The notes beneath the pieces are model-generated. The model was not told the DNA's origin, ran no database searches, and was given only the letters and a program-made list of their open reading frames with translations. DNA of 58,614 nt from Haloplasmatales bacterium 4B. Lineage in GTDB: Bacteria > Bacillota_I > Bacilli_A > Haloplasmatales > Haloplasmataceae. This document shows, piece by piece, positions 45,234-55,900 of the stretch. Each line of letters starts with the position of its first letter. The stretch's first letter is position 1. A program made the translations under genes and the position numbers. The DNA is taken from the NCBI GenBank assembly GCA_003586005.1, contig NSKI01000077.1, forward strand, positions 1-58,614. Reading direction: 5' to 3'.

Positions 45234-46283
45234 ATGGATATTAATGGAAAGAAAAGTATAATTATCATCCTATTTACCATCATATTAAGTCTTTTTATTA
45301 ATATTGAGGCTTTAGGAAACACGTATTTAAAGGCAGAAAATATTTATCTATCTCCTGGTGGAGAAACTATTGGTATCGAAATAAAAACTAGTGTAGTTGT
45401 TGTCGATGTATATAATGTGAAAAATCAAAAAGGTACAGTTAATCCTGCAAAAGATGCTGGAATTATACCTGGAGATATCATTCTATATATTGATGGTAAG
45501 AAAATAAATCAAATTGAAGATATTAAAAGTAAATTGATTAAATATCGAGATGGATACAATAAACCTTTAAATTTTATAATTAAACGTGACAACAAATTAC
45601 TAAACAAAAAAATGTACCCGGCAATAACTAAAAATAATTCTATTAGTTTGGGTATTTATTTACGTGATAACATTATGGGAATAGGAACAATGACATTTAT
45701 TTATGATAATATTTACTTCGGAGCCCTAGGCCATCAAATTCAAGATAAAAGTATACCAAAAGCAAAAATGTATAAAACTGAAGGGGTAATTAAAAAAGCT
45801 GAAGTAACTAGCATAAATAAAAGCGTTAGAGGTAATCCAGGAGAGAAAAGAGCAACATTTAGTAAAGAAGGAATTGGGGACATAACTGAAAATTCAATTA
45901 CTGGTATTTATGGGAAAATTAATGAAGATGTTTTTAAAAATAAAAGTAAATTGAAAATAGCTACACAATCTGAAATAAAGTTAGGAAACGCAACAATATT
46001 AACAGTAATTAAAAATCAAAAAGTAGAAGAATTTGAAGTGAAAATTATCGATTTAATAAAACAAAATCAAAAAGATATAAAAGGAATTAAAATTCAGATT
46101 ACTGATAAACGTCTACTTGATCAAACAGGGGGAATTATTCAAGGAATGAGTGGTAGTCCTATAATTCAGAATAATAAAATTATCGGCGCAATTACTCATG
46201 TATTAGTTGATGATACAACAGTAGGATATGGTGTATATATCGAGTTCATGTTAGAAGATATGGGTATAAACATTACAAGTTAA
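45234..46283 (+). CDS. spoIVB: SpoIVB-like serine peptidase (S55 family)
   Basis: In spore formers SpoIVB is secreted from the forespore and signals sigma-K activation. The 349-residue protein has an N-terminal membrane segment (about 8-24), a PDZ domain (about 60-120, with AKDAGIIPGDIILYIDG), the catalytic His in GALGHQIQD (H167) and the catalytic Ser in IQGMSGSPI (S306). It is somewhat shorter than the Bacillus protein. The ATG is 10 bases after AAGGA (45219-45223). It stands between recN and spo0A as in Bacillus. Confidence 0.92.
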   Translation: MDINGKKSIIIILFTIILSLFINIEALGNTYLKAENIYLSPGGETIGIEIKTSVVVVDVYNVKNQKGTVNPAKDAGIIPGDIILYIDGKKINQIEDIKSKLIKYRDGYNKPLNFIIKRDNKLLNKKMYPAITKNNSISLGIYLRDNIMGIGTMTFIYDNIYFGALGHQIQDKSIPKAKMYKTEGVIKKAEVTSINKSVRGNPGEKRATFSKEGIGDITENSITGIYGKINEDVFKNKSKLKIATQSEIKLGNATILTVIKNQKVEEFEVKIIDLIKQNQKDIKGIKIQITDKRLLDQTGGIIQGMSGSPIIQNNKIIGAITHVLVDDTTVGYGVYIEFMLEDMGINITS

Positions 46284-46295
46284 CTAATATTAATA

Positions 46296-46304
46296 TTCGA
46301 CAAA
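46296..46304 (-). promoter_or_regulatory. Spo0A box upstream of spo0A (distal)
   Basis: The minus strand reads TTTGTCGAA, a full match to the Spo0A-binding consensus TTTGTCRAA. It lies about 175 bases before the spo0A start. Confidence 0.7.
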
Positions 46305-46348
46305 TCCGACCCGATAATATCAATTTAGTCATTATTATTCAATAGAAT

Positions 46349-46357
46349 ATTGTCGAA
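46349..46357 (+). promoter_or_regulatory. Spo0A box upstream of spo0A (proximal)
   Basis: ATTGTCGAA matches 8 of 9 positions of TTTGTCRAA, including the TGTCGAA core. It lies 24 bases before the sigma-H-like -35 box. Confidence 0.7.
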
Positions 46358-46380
46358 AAGGCAATTATATATATAATAAA

Positions 46381-46410
46381 ATCGGAAAATACTAATTTTT
46401 TATTGAACAT
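46381..46410 (+). promoter_or_regulatory. Sigma-H-like promoter of spo0A
   Basis: ATCGGAAAA (46381-46389) and ATTGAACAT (46402-46410) are 12 bases apart. Each matches 8 of 9 positions of the sigma-H consensus (RNAGGAWWW, 11-12 bases, RNNGAATWW). Bacillus spo0A is transcribed from a sigma-H promoter during the switch to sporulation. No experiment supports the site here. Confidence 0.5.
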
Positions 46411-46479
46411 GATGTAATTAGTACTTTATAATTAAATTGTAAGCTTTTTTGATATATTTTAGAGGGGGATTGTATAATT

Positions 46480-47268
46480 GTGTCAGAGATTAAAGTTTTT
46501 ATAACTGATGATAGTAGAGAACATGTTACAATGATGAGAGAGATAATTAATATGCAAGAAAACATGGAAGTCATCGATTGTACTTACGATGGAGTAAGTC
46601 TACTAGAAAAATTAAAAACTACAGATGTTGATATTCTATTATTAGACATTGTAATGCCAAATTTCGATGGGATTCAGGTATTACAAAAATTAGTTAGTGA
46701 TGATTTTTATAAAAAGCCAAAACATATTATTGTTTTCTCGGCTTTTAATCAAGAGTCATTACTCATTAAATCGTCAGAATTAGGTGCTGATTACTTTGTA
46801 ATGAAACCGTTTAATGTTAATCATATTATTGATTTGATTAATGATTTAGGTAAATCAAATAGTGAAGTAAAAAGCAAAAAAAATGTATTTGCTATCCAAA
46901 GCGATACACCAACTGATTTGAATACTGAAATTACAACAATACTTCATGAAATTGGTGTACCTGCACATATCAAAGGATATTTATATTTAAGAGAATCTAT
47001 TTCAATGGTTTATGCAAATATTGAAATATTAGGTTCAATTACTAAAGTTTTATATCCTGAAGTAGCTAAAAAATTTAGAACAACTTCTTCAAGAGTGGAA
47101 CGTGCTATCAGACATGCAATTGAGGTAGCTTGGAATCGTGGTAATATTGATGCTATTTCTTCTATATTTAGTTATACTGTAAGTTTAGCTAAATCTAAAC
47201 CTACAAATTCGGAATTTATCGCAATGATTGCAGATAGATTAAGACTAGAGCATCGAAAAGCATCTTAA
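46480..47268 (+). CDS. spo0A: Sporulation master regulator Spo0A
   Basis: It is a response regulator that, when phosphorylated, binds Spo0A boxes. The 262-residue protein has a receiver domain with acidic pocket D10-D11, phospho-acceptor D56 ([12 protein letters not shown]) and K109 (VMKPF). After a linker comes the Spo0A-specific DNA-binding domain ([19 protein letters not shown], then [18 protein letters not shown]). The start is GTG 46480, 11 bases after AGAGGGGG. Length and key residues are complete, so the protein should work. It ends at a bidirectional terminator. Confidence 0.97.
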   Translation: MSEIKVFITDDSREHVTMMREIINMQENMEVIDCTYDGVSLLEKLKTTDVDILLLDIVMPNFDGIQVLQKLVSDDFYKKPKHIIVFSAFNQESLLIKSSELGADYFVMKPFNVNHIIDLINDLGKSNSEVKSKKNVFAIQSDTPTDLNTEITTILHEIGVPAHIKGYLYLRESISMVYANIEILGSITKVLYPEVAKKFRTTSSRVERAIRHAIEVAWNRGNIDAISSIFSYTVSLAKSKPTNSEFIAMIADRLRLEHRKAS

Positions 47269-47274
47269 TAAATA

Positions 47275-47317
47275 AAAAGAGGCTGTAACATTTAATGATG
47301 TTACAAGCCTTTTTTTA
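47275..47317. terminator. Bidirectional terminator after spo0A
   Basis: AGAGGCTGTAACAT / ATGTTACAAGCCT with A and T runs outside. It stands between convergent spo0A and the small membrane-protein gene. Confidence 0.85.
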
Positions 47318-47348
47318 ATTGGAAAGCTTAGAATTTTTTATTAATTAA

Positions 47349-47531
47349 TTATTCAATAAACATATAATAAATTAATTGAAATAAATAAACTGCAACGAAT
47401 GAAAATGCCATTAATAACAAAATAATTTTTGTGATTTTACTATGTAAAATGTTATTATCACGTTTTTTCATAGTTAACGCTGAATTTTTCTTGTTTGACC
47501 CACCAGGTTTTTTATTTGTTTTTTTTGCCAT
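47349..47531 (-). CDS. Small basic single-pass membrane protein
   Basis: Its function is unknown. The 60-residue protein has a Lys/Asn-rich N-terminal half (MAKKTNKKPGGSNKKN, MKKRDN) and one C-terminal transmembrane helix (about 33-55). The KKRDN...KITKI...LM pattern recalls small Firmicutes proteins such as the DUF4044 group, a tentative comparison. ATG 47531 follows GAGGTGAAAA; the ATG at 47540 precedes it. It is divergent from dinB and convergent with spo0A. Confidence 0.65.
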   Translation of the reverse strand: MAKKTNKKPGGSNKKNSALTMKKRDNNILHSKITKIILLLMAFSFVAVYLFQLIYYMFIE

Positions 47532-47619
47532 TGTTTTCACCTCAATATAAAAATGTTATAATATTTATAGACTAGTTCCATTATAATATAAATTCAGCTA
47601 GAATGAAAGAGGTGAAGGC

Positions 47620-48819
47620 ATGAAAAATAATCTAAATATGAAAAAAAAGGGGAGAATAATTTTTCATATTGATATGAATGCTTTCTTTATTTCATGTGAA
47701 TTAATATCTAAACCAAGTCTAATTAATAAAGCAATCGCGATTTCTGGTAATAATGCAAAATTCAATAAAGGAGTTATTGTTACTGCTAGTTATGAAGCAA
47801 GAGAGTATGGCGTTAAAGCAGCTATGCCTGTTTTTCAAGCGAGAAAATTATGCCCTCATTTATTAATTATTCCATCAAATATGAATTTATATCGTGAGTG
47901 TTCACAAAAGTTTAAAAATTTTTTAAAAGAATATACTTCTTTAATAGAAATTGCTTCAATTGACGAAGCTTATTTAGATGTAACAGAGTTATGTAAAAAT
48001 ATCCATCCATTAGCTTTAGCAAAAGAAATTCAACAAAAGCTATTAAACATTTATCAGTTACCAACAAGTATTGGTATTGCTGCGAATAAATTTTTAGCTA
48101 AAATGGCATCTGATATGAAGAAACCATTAGGAATTACGGTTTTAAGAAATAAAGAATTAAAAGAAAAACTCTGGCCTCTTAAAATTAATGAGATGTATGG
48201 AATTGGAAAAAAGACGGCTCCTAAATTGATTGATAATGATATACTTACAATTGGTGATATAGTAAAGAATCCAGAAAAAGCAAAAAAAATATTAGGCAAT
48301 CAATTTAATCATTTTTATTTGAATGCTTTGGGATATGGCAATAATATTGTTGATCCAAACAAAAATGATAGTTATCAAAGTATCGGGAATTCAACTACCT
48401 TTCAAGAACTAATTACTACAGAAACTGTAGCTTATAAAAAATTAAAGGAACTTACGCAAATTGTTGTTAGTCGATTAATTAAACATAGTTATTTAATAAA
48501 AACGATATCAATTCAAATTAAATATGCTGATTATAAGTCACACACTAAAAGTTATACATTAAATTATCATACACAAGATATATCGATAATATACAATAAT
48601 GTAATCGATTTATTTGATGAATTATGGAATAAAAATCTTATTCGTCTTTTAGGTGTAAATACAAGTAACATAATCGAAAAAAGAGATAATATTGAGCAAC
48701 TAAATCTATTCACATATGAAAATCAAGTTAATAATGAGAATATAATTAAGTTAATGAATGATATAAACCGAAAATTTGGTGAAAATACGATAAAAAGAGG
48801 CTATAAATTAAAGAAATGA
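47620..48819 (+). CDS. dinB: DNA polymerase IV (Y family)
   Basis: It is a translesion DNA polymerase. The 399-residue protein has the catalytic carboxylates in HIDMNAFFISCE and ASIDEAYLDVTE, the helix-hairpin-helix of the thumb (MYGIGKKTAPKL), and a C-terminal little-finger domain. A sliding-clamp motif QLNLF is present near the end (EQLNLFTYE). ATG follows GAGGTGA. An extended -10 (TGTTATAAT at 47554-47562) is a likely promoter. Bacillus has polY1 (yqjH) downstream of spo0A. Confidence 0.95.
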   Translation: MKNNLNMKKKGRIIFHIDMNAFFISCELISKPSLINKAIAISGNNAKFNKGVIVTASYEAREYGVKAAMPVFQARKLCPHLLIIPSNMNLYRECSQKFKNFLKEYTSLIEIASIDEAYLDVTELCKNIHPLALAKEIQQKLLNIYQLPTSIGIAANKFLAKMASDMKKPLGITVLRNKELKEKLWPLKINEMYGIGKKTAPKLIDNDILTIGDIVKNPEKAKKILGNQFNHFYLNALGYGNNIVDPNKNDSYQSIGNSTTFQELITTETVAYKKLKELTQIVVSRLIKHSYLIKTISIQIKYADYKSHTKSYTLNYHTQDISIIYNNVIDLFDELWNKNLIRLLGVNTSNIIEKRDNIEQLNLFTYENQVNNENIIKLMNDINRKFGENTIKRGYKLKK

Positions 48820-48828
48820 GGTAGTTTT

Positions 48829-49578
48829 ATGCTTTATACATTAATAACTGGAGCAACAAGTGGAATAGGTAAAGAACTCGCATATATATATGCAAAAAAG
48901 GGGCATAATTTAATTTTAATTGCTAGAAGAGATAAATTACTACAAAAATTAAAAAGTGATTTAGAGGCAAATTTCGATTGTTTAATAGAGTACTATGTTT
49001 GTGACTTAAATGACATCGAAAAAGTTACAGAAAAAATTAATAAATTAAATAATAAATATGAAATTAATTGTCTAATTAATAATGCAGGTATTGGAATATT
49101 TGAAACTATTAATGATCTTTCAATAAAAGCTATAAATGATCAAATAAATATTAATGTTATTTCACCAATAATAATAACAAGATTACTAATTGATAATATA
49201 AACAAAAATAATGGTGCAATCATAAATATTTGTTCGGTATTAAGCTATTTACCTAGTACAGGTGCAAGTATTTATGTTGCTACTAAGCATGCTTTACATG
49301 GATTTTCTAATACTATTAGGTTAGAATATCCTAATATTCATGTCTTAACTATTCATCCTGCTACTGTTAAAACAAACTTTTTTAAAGACGAAAATTATTT
49401 GCAAAGACAAAAACATGTTATAGACCCAACTTTTGTAGCTAAAAAAACATATCTAGCTTATCAAAAACGAAAAAGGAAATTAAATATTCCTAAATCATTT
49501 TGCTTGATAAATGGGTTATATTACATACTTCCTTCGCTTGTCGATAAAATAAATCGCAAATATTTTTCAAATAAATAG
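48829..49578 (+). CDS. Short-chain dehydrogenase/reductase, YqjQ-like
   Basis: It is a probable NAD(P)H-dependent oxidoreductase of unknown substrate. The 249-residue SDR has the cofactor motif TGATSGIGKE, NNAGIG, the catalytic Ser region (NICSVLSYLPS) and YVATKHAL with YxxxK. The ARR after the second strand suggests NADP(H) preference. It starts 9 bases after dinB and ends with a basic tail. Bacillus yqjQ lies in the same segment. Confidence 0.9.
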   Translation: MLYTLITGATSGIGKELAYIYAKKGHNLILIARRDKLLQKLKSDLEANFDCLIEYYVCDLNDIEKVTEKINKLNNKYEINCLINNAGIGIFETINDLSIKAINDQININVISPIIITRLLIDNINKNNGAIINICSVLSYLPSTGASIYVATKHALHGFSNTIRLEYPNIHVLTIHPATVKTNFFKDENYLQRQKHVIDPTFVAKKTYLAYQKRKRKLNIPKSFCLINGLYYILPSLVDKINRKYFSNK

Positions 49579-49648
49579 CTAAATGTTAATAATTCAATAT
49601 AATTTTAAATATAATTAATTAATTGAAATTATTATTGAGGTGATTGAC

Positions 49649-50281
49649 ATGGATTATCAACCCAACCAAATAATAACTAGTCGAAAAAAAGATCACCCTA
49701 ATTTAGCAATATTTGTCTTCATAATTACAATATTTATAGTAGGTTTTTTTTCTGGAAGCGCAGTTAGCTACGATTTAAGCGAAAAAAATTTATTATCTAT
49801 AATTAATAATGTAACAGCAACAGTCACTCAATTATCGGTTGAAAAATCATTTTCATTGATTTTTAAAAGTTTTTTTACCCATTTTGTCTATATTTTTATT
49901 ATTTGGTTTCTATCTTTGACAATAATTGGTATAATATTAGTTATATTCATTGTTTTTTTTAACGGTTTTATGTATGGATTTGTCATCAGTAGTTTTAGCT
50001 ATCAATTAGGTTTAAAAGGGTTTTTAATTGGTTTTTTCTATACGTTTCCGCAAAATATAATTATTGTTCCATTATTAATTTATTTTTCAGGACGTTCAAT
50101 TGTCTTGTCTCTACAAATATTTAAAAATTTTTTTCAAACTAGTAGCCGTAAATACCTAAAAGAACTAATAAATCATTATTATAATCAACTTTTTTTTGCG
50201 ATAGGAGTATTAATTATATATGCTTTAATAATGGGTATATTTGGTAAAACGTTTATTAATATTTTAAAATCATTAATCTAG
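49649..50281 (+). CDS. spoIIM: SpoIIM-like membrane protein
   Basis: In spore formers SpoIIM joins SpoIID and SpoIIP in the peptidoglycan-remodelling engulfment machine. The 210-residue protein has five hydrophobic segments and the family pattern FFSGSAVSYDLS, FFNGFMYGFVISSF and GFFYTFPQN. I start it at ATG 49649 after GAGGTGAT; the GTG at 49640 overlaps that site. It precedes fur, then xerD and deoB, as in Bacillus. SpoIID and SpoIIP are not in the window. Related SpoIIM-domain proteins also exist in non-spore formers. Confidence 0.85.
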   Translation: MDYQPNQIITSRKKDHPNLAIFVFIITIFIVGFFSGSAVSYDLSEKNLLSIINNVTATVTQLSVEKSFSLIFKSFFTHFVYIFIIWFLSLTIIGIILVIFIVFFNGFMYGFVISSFSYQLGLKGFLIGFFYTFPQNIIIVPLLIYFSGRSIVLSLQIFKNFFQTSSRKYLKELINHYYNQLFFAIGVLIIYALIMGIFGKTFINILKSLI

Positions 50282-50292
50282 GTGGTGGGAAA

Positions 50293-50751
50293 ATGGAATC
50301 TTCTCAAATTGAATTTACGCGGTATATTAATAAAGTTAAAGAAACACGTGCAAAAATAACTCCACAGAGAATGGAAATTCTAAATATTTTTTTAAATAAT
50401 AAAAATGAACACTTTACTGCAGAGGATATTATAAAACGTTTAAACACCAAAACCGGACAAGCTACAGTTTACAGAACATTAGAATTATTTTGCCAAGCAA
50501 GTATTTTAAAAAAAGTTAATTTTAAAAATGAAGAATTTTTACGGTATGATTTATTAGATCTTAAAAATAAACATTTTCATCATCATTTAGTGTGTAATAA
50601 ATGTGGTAAGGTTATGGAAATTAATGACGATTTTTTGGACCATATTGAATTCAAAGTGCTCCAAGACTATGATTTTATCACTTTAAACCACGAACTAATT
50701 TTAAATGGCATATGTAAAGATTGCCAAAAGGATACAGAAAATGAAAAATAA
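50293..50751 (+). CDS. fur: Fur-family metal-dependent repressor
   Basis: It represses genes in response to iron or another metal. The 152-residue protein has the winged-helix domain (RAKITPQRMEIL, TGQATVYRTLELF) and the metal/dimerisation part with KHFHHHLVCNKCGKVMEIND and a second CxxC (GICKDC). Both zinc cysteine pairs are present. The position before xerD matches Bacillus fur, but Fur, PerR and Zur cannot be told apart with certainty by sequence. It overlaps xerD by 11 bases. Confidence 0.92.
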   Translation: MESSQIEFTRYINKVKETRAKITPQRMEILNIFLNNKNEHFTAEDIIKRLNTKTGQATVYRTLELFCQASILKKVNFKNEEFLRYDLLDLKNKHFHHHLVCNKCGKVMEINDDFLDHIEFKVLQDYDFITLNHELILNGICKDCQKDTENEK

Positions 50752-51670
50752 TATAAATTTATATATTGATGAGTTTTTAAATTATTTATTAATTGAACGT
50801 GGTCTTAGCCAAAATACAATTCTGGCGTATAATAAAGATATTATTCAGTATAGTGATTTTTTATTTAAAAATCTTGCTATTACTAATATGAAAGAAGTGA
50901 AAAGAGAAAATATTATTGAATTTTTAAGTAATTTATATGATTTAAATATGCAATCTAAAACTATATCAAGAAAAATATCTGCGATAAAAATGTTTCATAA
51001 ATTTTTATTTTTAAATCATTACCTCAAAGAAAATGTATCAGTTTTCATTGAACAACCAAAAATAAAAAAGACCATACCAACTGTCTTATCTTTGCAAGAA
51101 ATAAATGATTTATTAGCTAGTTTTCCTGAAAATGACATCCTATCATTAAGAAACAAAACTATGGTGGAATTAATGTATTCTACTGGACTTCGAGTTAGTG
51201 AACTGGTAAAGTTAAATATAGAGGATATTCATTTTTCTATGGGATTCTTAAAATGTAATGGTAAAGGTAGCAAAGAGCGAATTGTTCCAATAGGAGAAAA
51301 AGCCTTAAAAATTTTGAAAAAATATTTAAACACTGCTAGAGAAAAATTAAATATTAATTACGATAATCAAATCTTGTTTCTAAATCGCGAAGGAATGCGT
51401 ATTTCAAGGCAGGGATTTTGGAAAGTTTTAAAAGAACATGCGGCTATGATAAATTTATCTAAAAATATATCGCCCCATAAACTCCGTCATTCATTTGCAA
51501 CTCATTTATTAGAAAAAAACGTTGACATTCGTTTTATACAAGAGTTATTAGGGCATAGTGATATATCTTCAACGCAAATTTATACACATGTAAATAGTAA
51601 AAAATTAAATGAAGTAGTGGAAAGATATCATCCACGCGGAAAAGTAGAAGGAGATAAAAATGAATTATAA
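50741..51670 (+). CDS. xerD: Site-specific tyrosine recombinase XerD
   Basis: With XerC it resolves chromosome dimers at dif. The 309-residue protein has the N-terminal SAM-like domain ([20 protein letters not shown]) and the catalytic set: Arg in TGLRVSEL, Lys in GKGSKER, HxxR in [12 protein letters not shown], His in LGHSDISS and Tyr in IYTHV. I start it at ATG 50741 after AAAGGA; an upstream in-frame ATG (50705) lies inside fur. It overlaps deoB by 11 bases, so fur-xerD-deoB are coupled. Confidence 0.94.
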   Translation: MKNNINLYIDEFLNYLLIERGLSQNTILAYNKDIIQYSDFLFKNLAITNMKEVKRENIIEFLSNLYDLNMQSKTISRKISAIKMFHKFLFLNHYLKENVSVFIEQPKIKKTIPTVLSLQEINDLLASFPENDILSLRNKTMVELMYSTGLRVSELVKLNIEDIHFSMGFLKCNGKGSKERIVPIGEKALKILKKYLNTAREKLNINYDNQILFLNREGMRISRQGFWKVLKEHAAMINLSKNISPHKLRHSFATHLLEKNVDIRFIQELLGHSDISSTQIYTHVNSKKLNEVVERYHPRGKVEGDKNEL

Positions 51671-52838
51671 GAGAACTTTTTTAATTGTATTAGATTCACT
51701 AGGTTGTGGAGCAATGAATGATGCAAAAGAATATGGTGATGAAGGAGCTAATACAATTAAACACATTTCAGAAAAATTTGCTTTAAAAATTCCTAATATG
51801 CAAAAATTAGGTTATGGAAACTTAACTGAAATAATTAACGTCAAGAAAACTGATACACCATTGGGTTATTACACAAAAATGGCTGAAATGTCAATAGGCA
51901 AAGATACGATGACAGGACATTGGGAAATGATGGGACTTCATGTGACAAATCCATTTCAAACTTTTACGGAAACAGGATTTCCTAAAGCTTTGATAGATGA
52001 ATTAGAACAAAAAACAGGACGAAAAGTAATTGGAAATAAAGCGGCATCTGGTACAGAAATCTTAGTTGAGCTTGGTGAAGAACATATGGAAACAGGCAAT
52101 TTAATTGTCTATACGTCAGCAGACTCTGTATTACAAATAGCTGCTCATGAAGATATAATTCCCATTGAAGAATTATATCGAATTTGTAAGCTTGCTCGTG
52201 AAATAACCTTAAAAGATGAATATAAAGTTGGCAGAGTAATTGCCAGACCATTTGTCGGTACAGATAAAGACAATTTTCAACGGACTCCAAACCGACATGA
52301 TTACGCATTGAAGCCATTTTCAAAAACTATATTGAACCACCTTAAAGAAGCGAATTATGATGTGATTTCAATTGGTAAAATAAATGATATATACGATAGT
52401 GAAGGTATAACTAAAGCTTATAAATCAAAATCTAATGCAGATGGTTTAGAAATTTTACTAAAACAAATGGAAACTGATTTTACAGGAGTTTGTTTTAGTA
52501 ATTTAGTTGATTTCGATGCACTATACGGTCATAGAAGAAATCCTATCGGTTATGGCGAAGCAATCAATGAATTTGATGTTTATCTTGGTAAAATAATGGA
52601 AAAATTAAATGATGATGATTTATTAATTTTAACAGCAGACCATGGTAATGATCCAGTTCACATAGGTACTGATCATACAAGAGAGTATACCCCACTTTTG
52701 GTTTTTAATAAAACTTTTAAAGAACCTAAAGCCTTAAAAGAGCGAAAAAGTTTCGCCGATATTGGTTCAACAATAGCCGAAAACTTTCAAGTCAAAAATG
52801 CTCAAATAGGTGAAAGTTTCCTATCATCATTAAAATAA
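51660..52838 (+). CDS. deoB: Phosphopentomutase DeoB
   Basis: It interconverts ribose/deoxyribose 1- and 5-phosphates in nucleoside salvage. The 392-residue alkaline-phosphatase-fold enzyme has [12 protein letters not shown] (metal Asp), [13 protein letters not shown] with the phospho-accepting Thr, and the metal site TADHGNDP and TDHTREY. Bacillus drm also follows xerD. It ends in a terminator at 52847-52884. The usual next gene, a purine nucleoside phosphorylase, is not present. Confidence 0.96.
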   Translation: MNYKRTFLIVLDSLGCGAMNDAKEYGDEGANTIKHISEKFALKIPNMQKLGYGNLTEIINVKKTDTPLGYYTKMAEMSIGKDTMTGHWEMMGLHVTNPFQTFTETGFPKALIDELEQKTGRKVIGNKAASGTEILVELGEEHMETGNLIVYTSADSVLQIAAHEDIIPIEELYRICKLAREITLKDEYKVGRVIARPFVGTDKDNFQRTPNRHDYALKPFSKTILNHLKEANYDVISIGKINDIYDSEGITKAYKSKSNADGLEILLKQMETDFTGVCFSNLVDFDALYGHRRNPIGYGEAINEFDVYLGKIMEKLNDDDLLILTADHGNDPVHIGTDHTREYTPLLVFNKTFKEPKALKERKSFADIGSTIAENFQVKNAQIGESFLSSLK

Positions 52839-52846
52839 TCTCGATT

Positions 52847-52884
52847 AAAAACTCATCAAAATTGAATTTCCGGTGAGTTTTTTT
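52847..52884 (+). terminator. Intrinsic terminator after deoB
   Basis: AAAACTCATC / GGTGAGTTTT (one G-U pair) is followed by a T run. Confidence 0.82.
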
Positions 52885-52887
52885 ATA

Positions 52888-52916
52888 TTTACAATAAAAG
52901 TAAAATCATGTAAAAT
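52888..52916 (+). promoter_or_regulatory. Promoter of the SNF2 helicase gene
   Basis: TTTACA (52888-52893) and TAAAAT (52911-52916) are 17 bases apart, 34 bases before the start codon. Confidence 0.5.
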
Positions 52917-52950
52917 GGATAAGTAAAACTTTTTTATTGGTGGGATTATC

Positions 52951-55900
52951 ATGAATATTAAACAAATAAAATTAAAAGCAACAAACAACATTACTTTTGA
53001 ACGAGGTGTTGATTACTATGAAAATGGCCATGTTCAAAATTATAAATTACATTATTCAAATGATGTTGAATTAACAGCTGAAGTTATTGGTAGCTTAAAT
53101 AATATCTATCAAGTGCTGGCTTCTATTGATGAATTTGGAGAATTAGTAGATTGTACATGTCAATGCCAAGCTTTTAATACTTACAAAGGTAGTTGTAAGC
53201 ATATTATTGCTTTGTTATTAACATATTACTATGATAGTAGCCATAGACCAAAGTTAAAATCTCTTCAACTAACAAAAACCGATAAAGTAGCAACAAAAAT
53301 GATATCAAAATATACTAATAAAAGTATTAGTAACCTTTTGATTAAATCATCAAATAAAAATGTTAATTTAATTCCTAAACTCGAAATCGATTATAATAAA
53401 AAACTTAAAATGAGTTTTATGATAGGGTATGAAAGGCCATATGTTTTGCGAAGTATTCAAAAATTTTATTATGATATGAGAGATAATAAATTAGTTGAAT
53501 ATGGTAAGAATTTAACATTTTATCATCACATCAATCAATTTTCTAATGATTCAAAAGTATTAGTTAAATTCTTATTAAATAATTATTATGAATATCAATT
53601 TTATACTGAATTTAATTACCGTAATTCTAGTAAAATTGATTCACGATATTTACTGATTTCACCAAATGCGTTTGATAAGTTTTTTGATATTTATGTAAAC
53701 AATCAAATTATTTTTATTGATAATTATTTTGAAAAAAAAATTACTTTGCTTGATAAAAATCCGGATATTGTGTTAAATATTAAACCTCAAGGTGATGCAT
53801 ATAGTATATTTGTTAACTTTAACGAAGCATTGTTTTTAAAAGGAGAAAAATATGAATATATCTTTATTAATAATTTTTTATATCGATTAAATGAAGAATT
53901 TAGTGATAATGTAGGGATTCTTCTAAAATCTTTAATGGAAAAGGGATCTTCCTTAGTAATAAGCCAATCTGATATGAGCACTTTCTATGCTAATGTATTA
54001 TGTGAAATTCAAGATTATATATCTATCGAGGCAGAAGATGCTGATTTAACAATCTTTGAACCAACCCCATTAACTACTAAAGTTTTTATTGATATGGAAG
54101 CTTCAAATTTAGTAACAGCTAAATTAAAATTTATCTATGGAGATTATGAGTTCGATCCATATAATGATGTTAAAAGTGACACATACAGAAATGTTAAAGA
54201 AGAACTAATCGCTAAAAAAATGATGGATCAATATTTTGAATATTATAATAAAGAAATGAAGTGTTTTGTCATTAGTGATGATGATATGATATTTAATCTT
54301 TATGTTGAAGGAATTAATGTTTTAGCAAAATATATACAAGTTTATGTATCAGATCGTTTCAAAAACATTATCAGAAAATCACCAGATATTAATTTAGGTG
54401 TTAGATTAAGCAATAATTTATTAGATGTCACAATTGATACGCTTGAATTTCCAATTGATGAACTCATGGAAGTTTTATCATCTTATAAAAAGAACAAAAA
54501 ATATTACCGATTAAAAGATGGATCCTTTGTCAATTTAGAAGCTAATTCCTTAAAAGAATTATCGCAAATTACGGATGGATGTGATCTTTCAAATCAAGAT
54601 ATTGAAAATAAAGAAGTATCAATTCCAATATATAGAGCCCTGTATTTAGATAATATCTTAAAAAACAGCGAATTTATAAAATCTGAACGAGATAACTATT
54701 TTAAAGAACTCGTTAGAGATTTTAATAATGTGGATGATACAATATTCAATATTCCAGTTTCTTTAAAGCAAATATTAAGAAACTACCAAAAAACTGGATT
54801 TCGCTGGCTAAAGACGATGAGTCACTATGGATTTGGAGGTATATTAGCCGATGATATGGGGCTAGGAAAAACAATTCAGATGATTTCTTTATTTCAATCA
54901 TATCATGATGAAGTTGAAGACACGTTACCATGTTTGGTGGTCTGTCCTGCTTCACTAGTATTAAACTGGGAGATGGAGCTAGTTAACTTTGCCCAAGCAC
55001 TTAAAGTCATAACGATTATTGGAACTTTGAGTGAAAGAAAGGCAAAGATAAGTGAAATAAATAATTATGATGTTGTCATTACTTCTTACGATTATTTAAA
55101 ACGTGATATTGATCTTTATGCTGATAAAAAATTTATGTTTCATGTAATTGATGAAGCTCAATATATTAAAAATCATCTGACATTAAACGCAAAAAGTGTT
55201 AAGAAAATAAACAGTTATTGTCGCTTTGCAATGACTGGAACCCCAATTGAAAATAGTTTAGCTGAAATTTGGTCTATTTTTGATTTTATTATGCCTAATT
55301 ATTTATATCGTTATAAAAAATTTAATCAAGACTATGAGGTTCCTATTGTTAAGGATAAAAACCAAAATGTATTAGGTAGTTTAAAAAGACTTGTCACACC
55401 TTTTGTTTTAAGAAGGTTAAAAAAGGATGTTTTAAAAGAATTGCCAGATAAGACAGAAACTACAATGTTAGTAAATTTGGAAGATGAACAAAGAAAACTT
55501 TATCAAGCAAATGTTGCACTAATCAAAAAAGAATTAACAGAAAAAATAAGCGAAAATGGCATAAATCATAATAAAATAATGATTTTATCGATGTTGACTA
55601 GACTACGACAACTATGTTGCGATCCTTCTTTGTATTATGAGGATTATAATGGTAAAAGTGCAAAACTTGATATGTGTCTAGAACTAATCGAAGCTTCAAT
55701 TGAAGCAAACCATAAAATCTTATTATTTTCACAATTTACCTCGATGTTAGCAATAATAAAAGATAAGCTAAATGAAAGGGGTATTACTTTTTATTTACTA
55801 CAAGGTTCTACTAAAAAAGAGGAACGCAAAAAAATGGTCGATAAATTTAATGAGGATGACACTAGAGTCTTTTTAATTTCATTGAAGGCTGGTGGAACAG

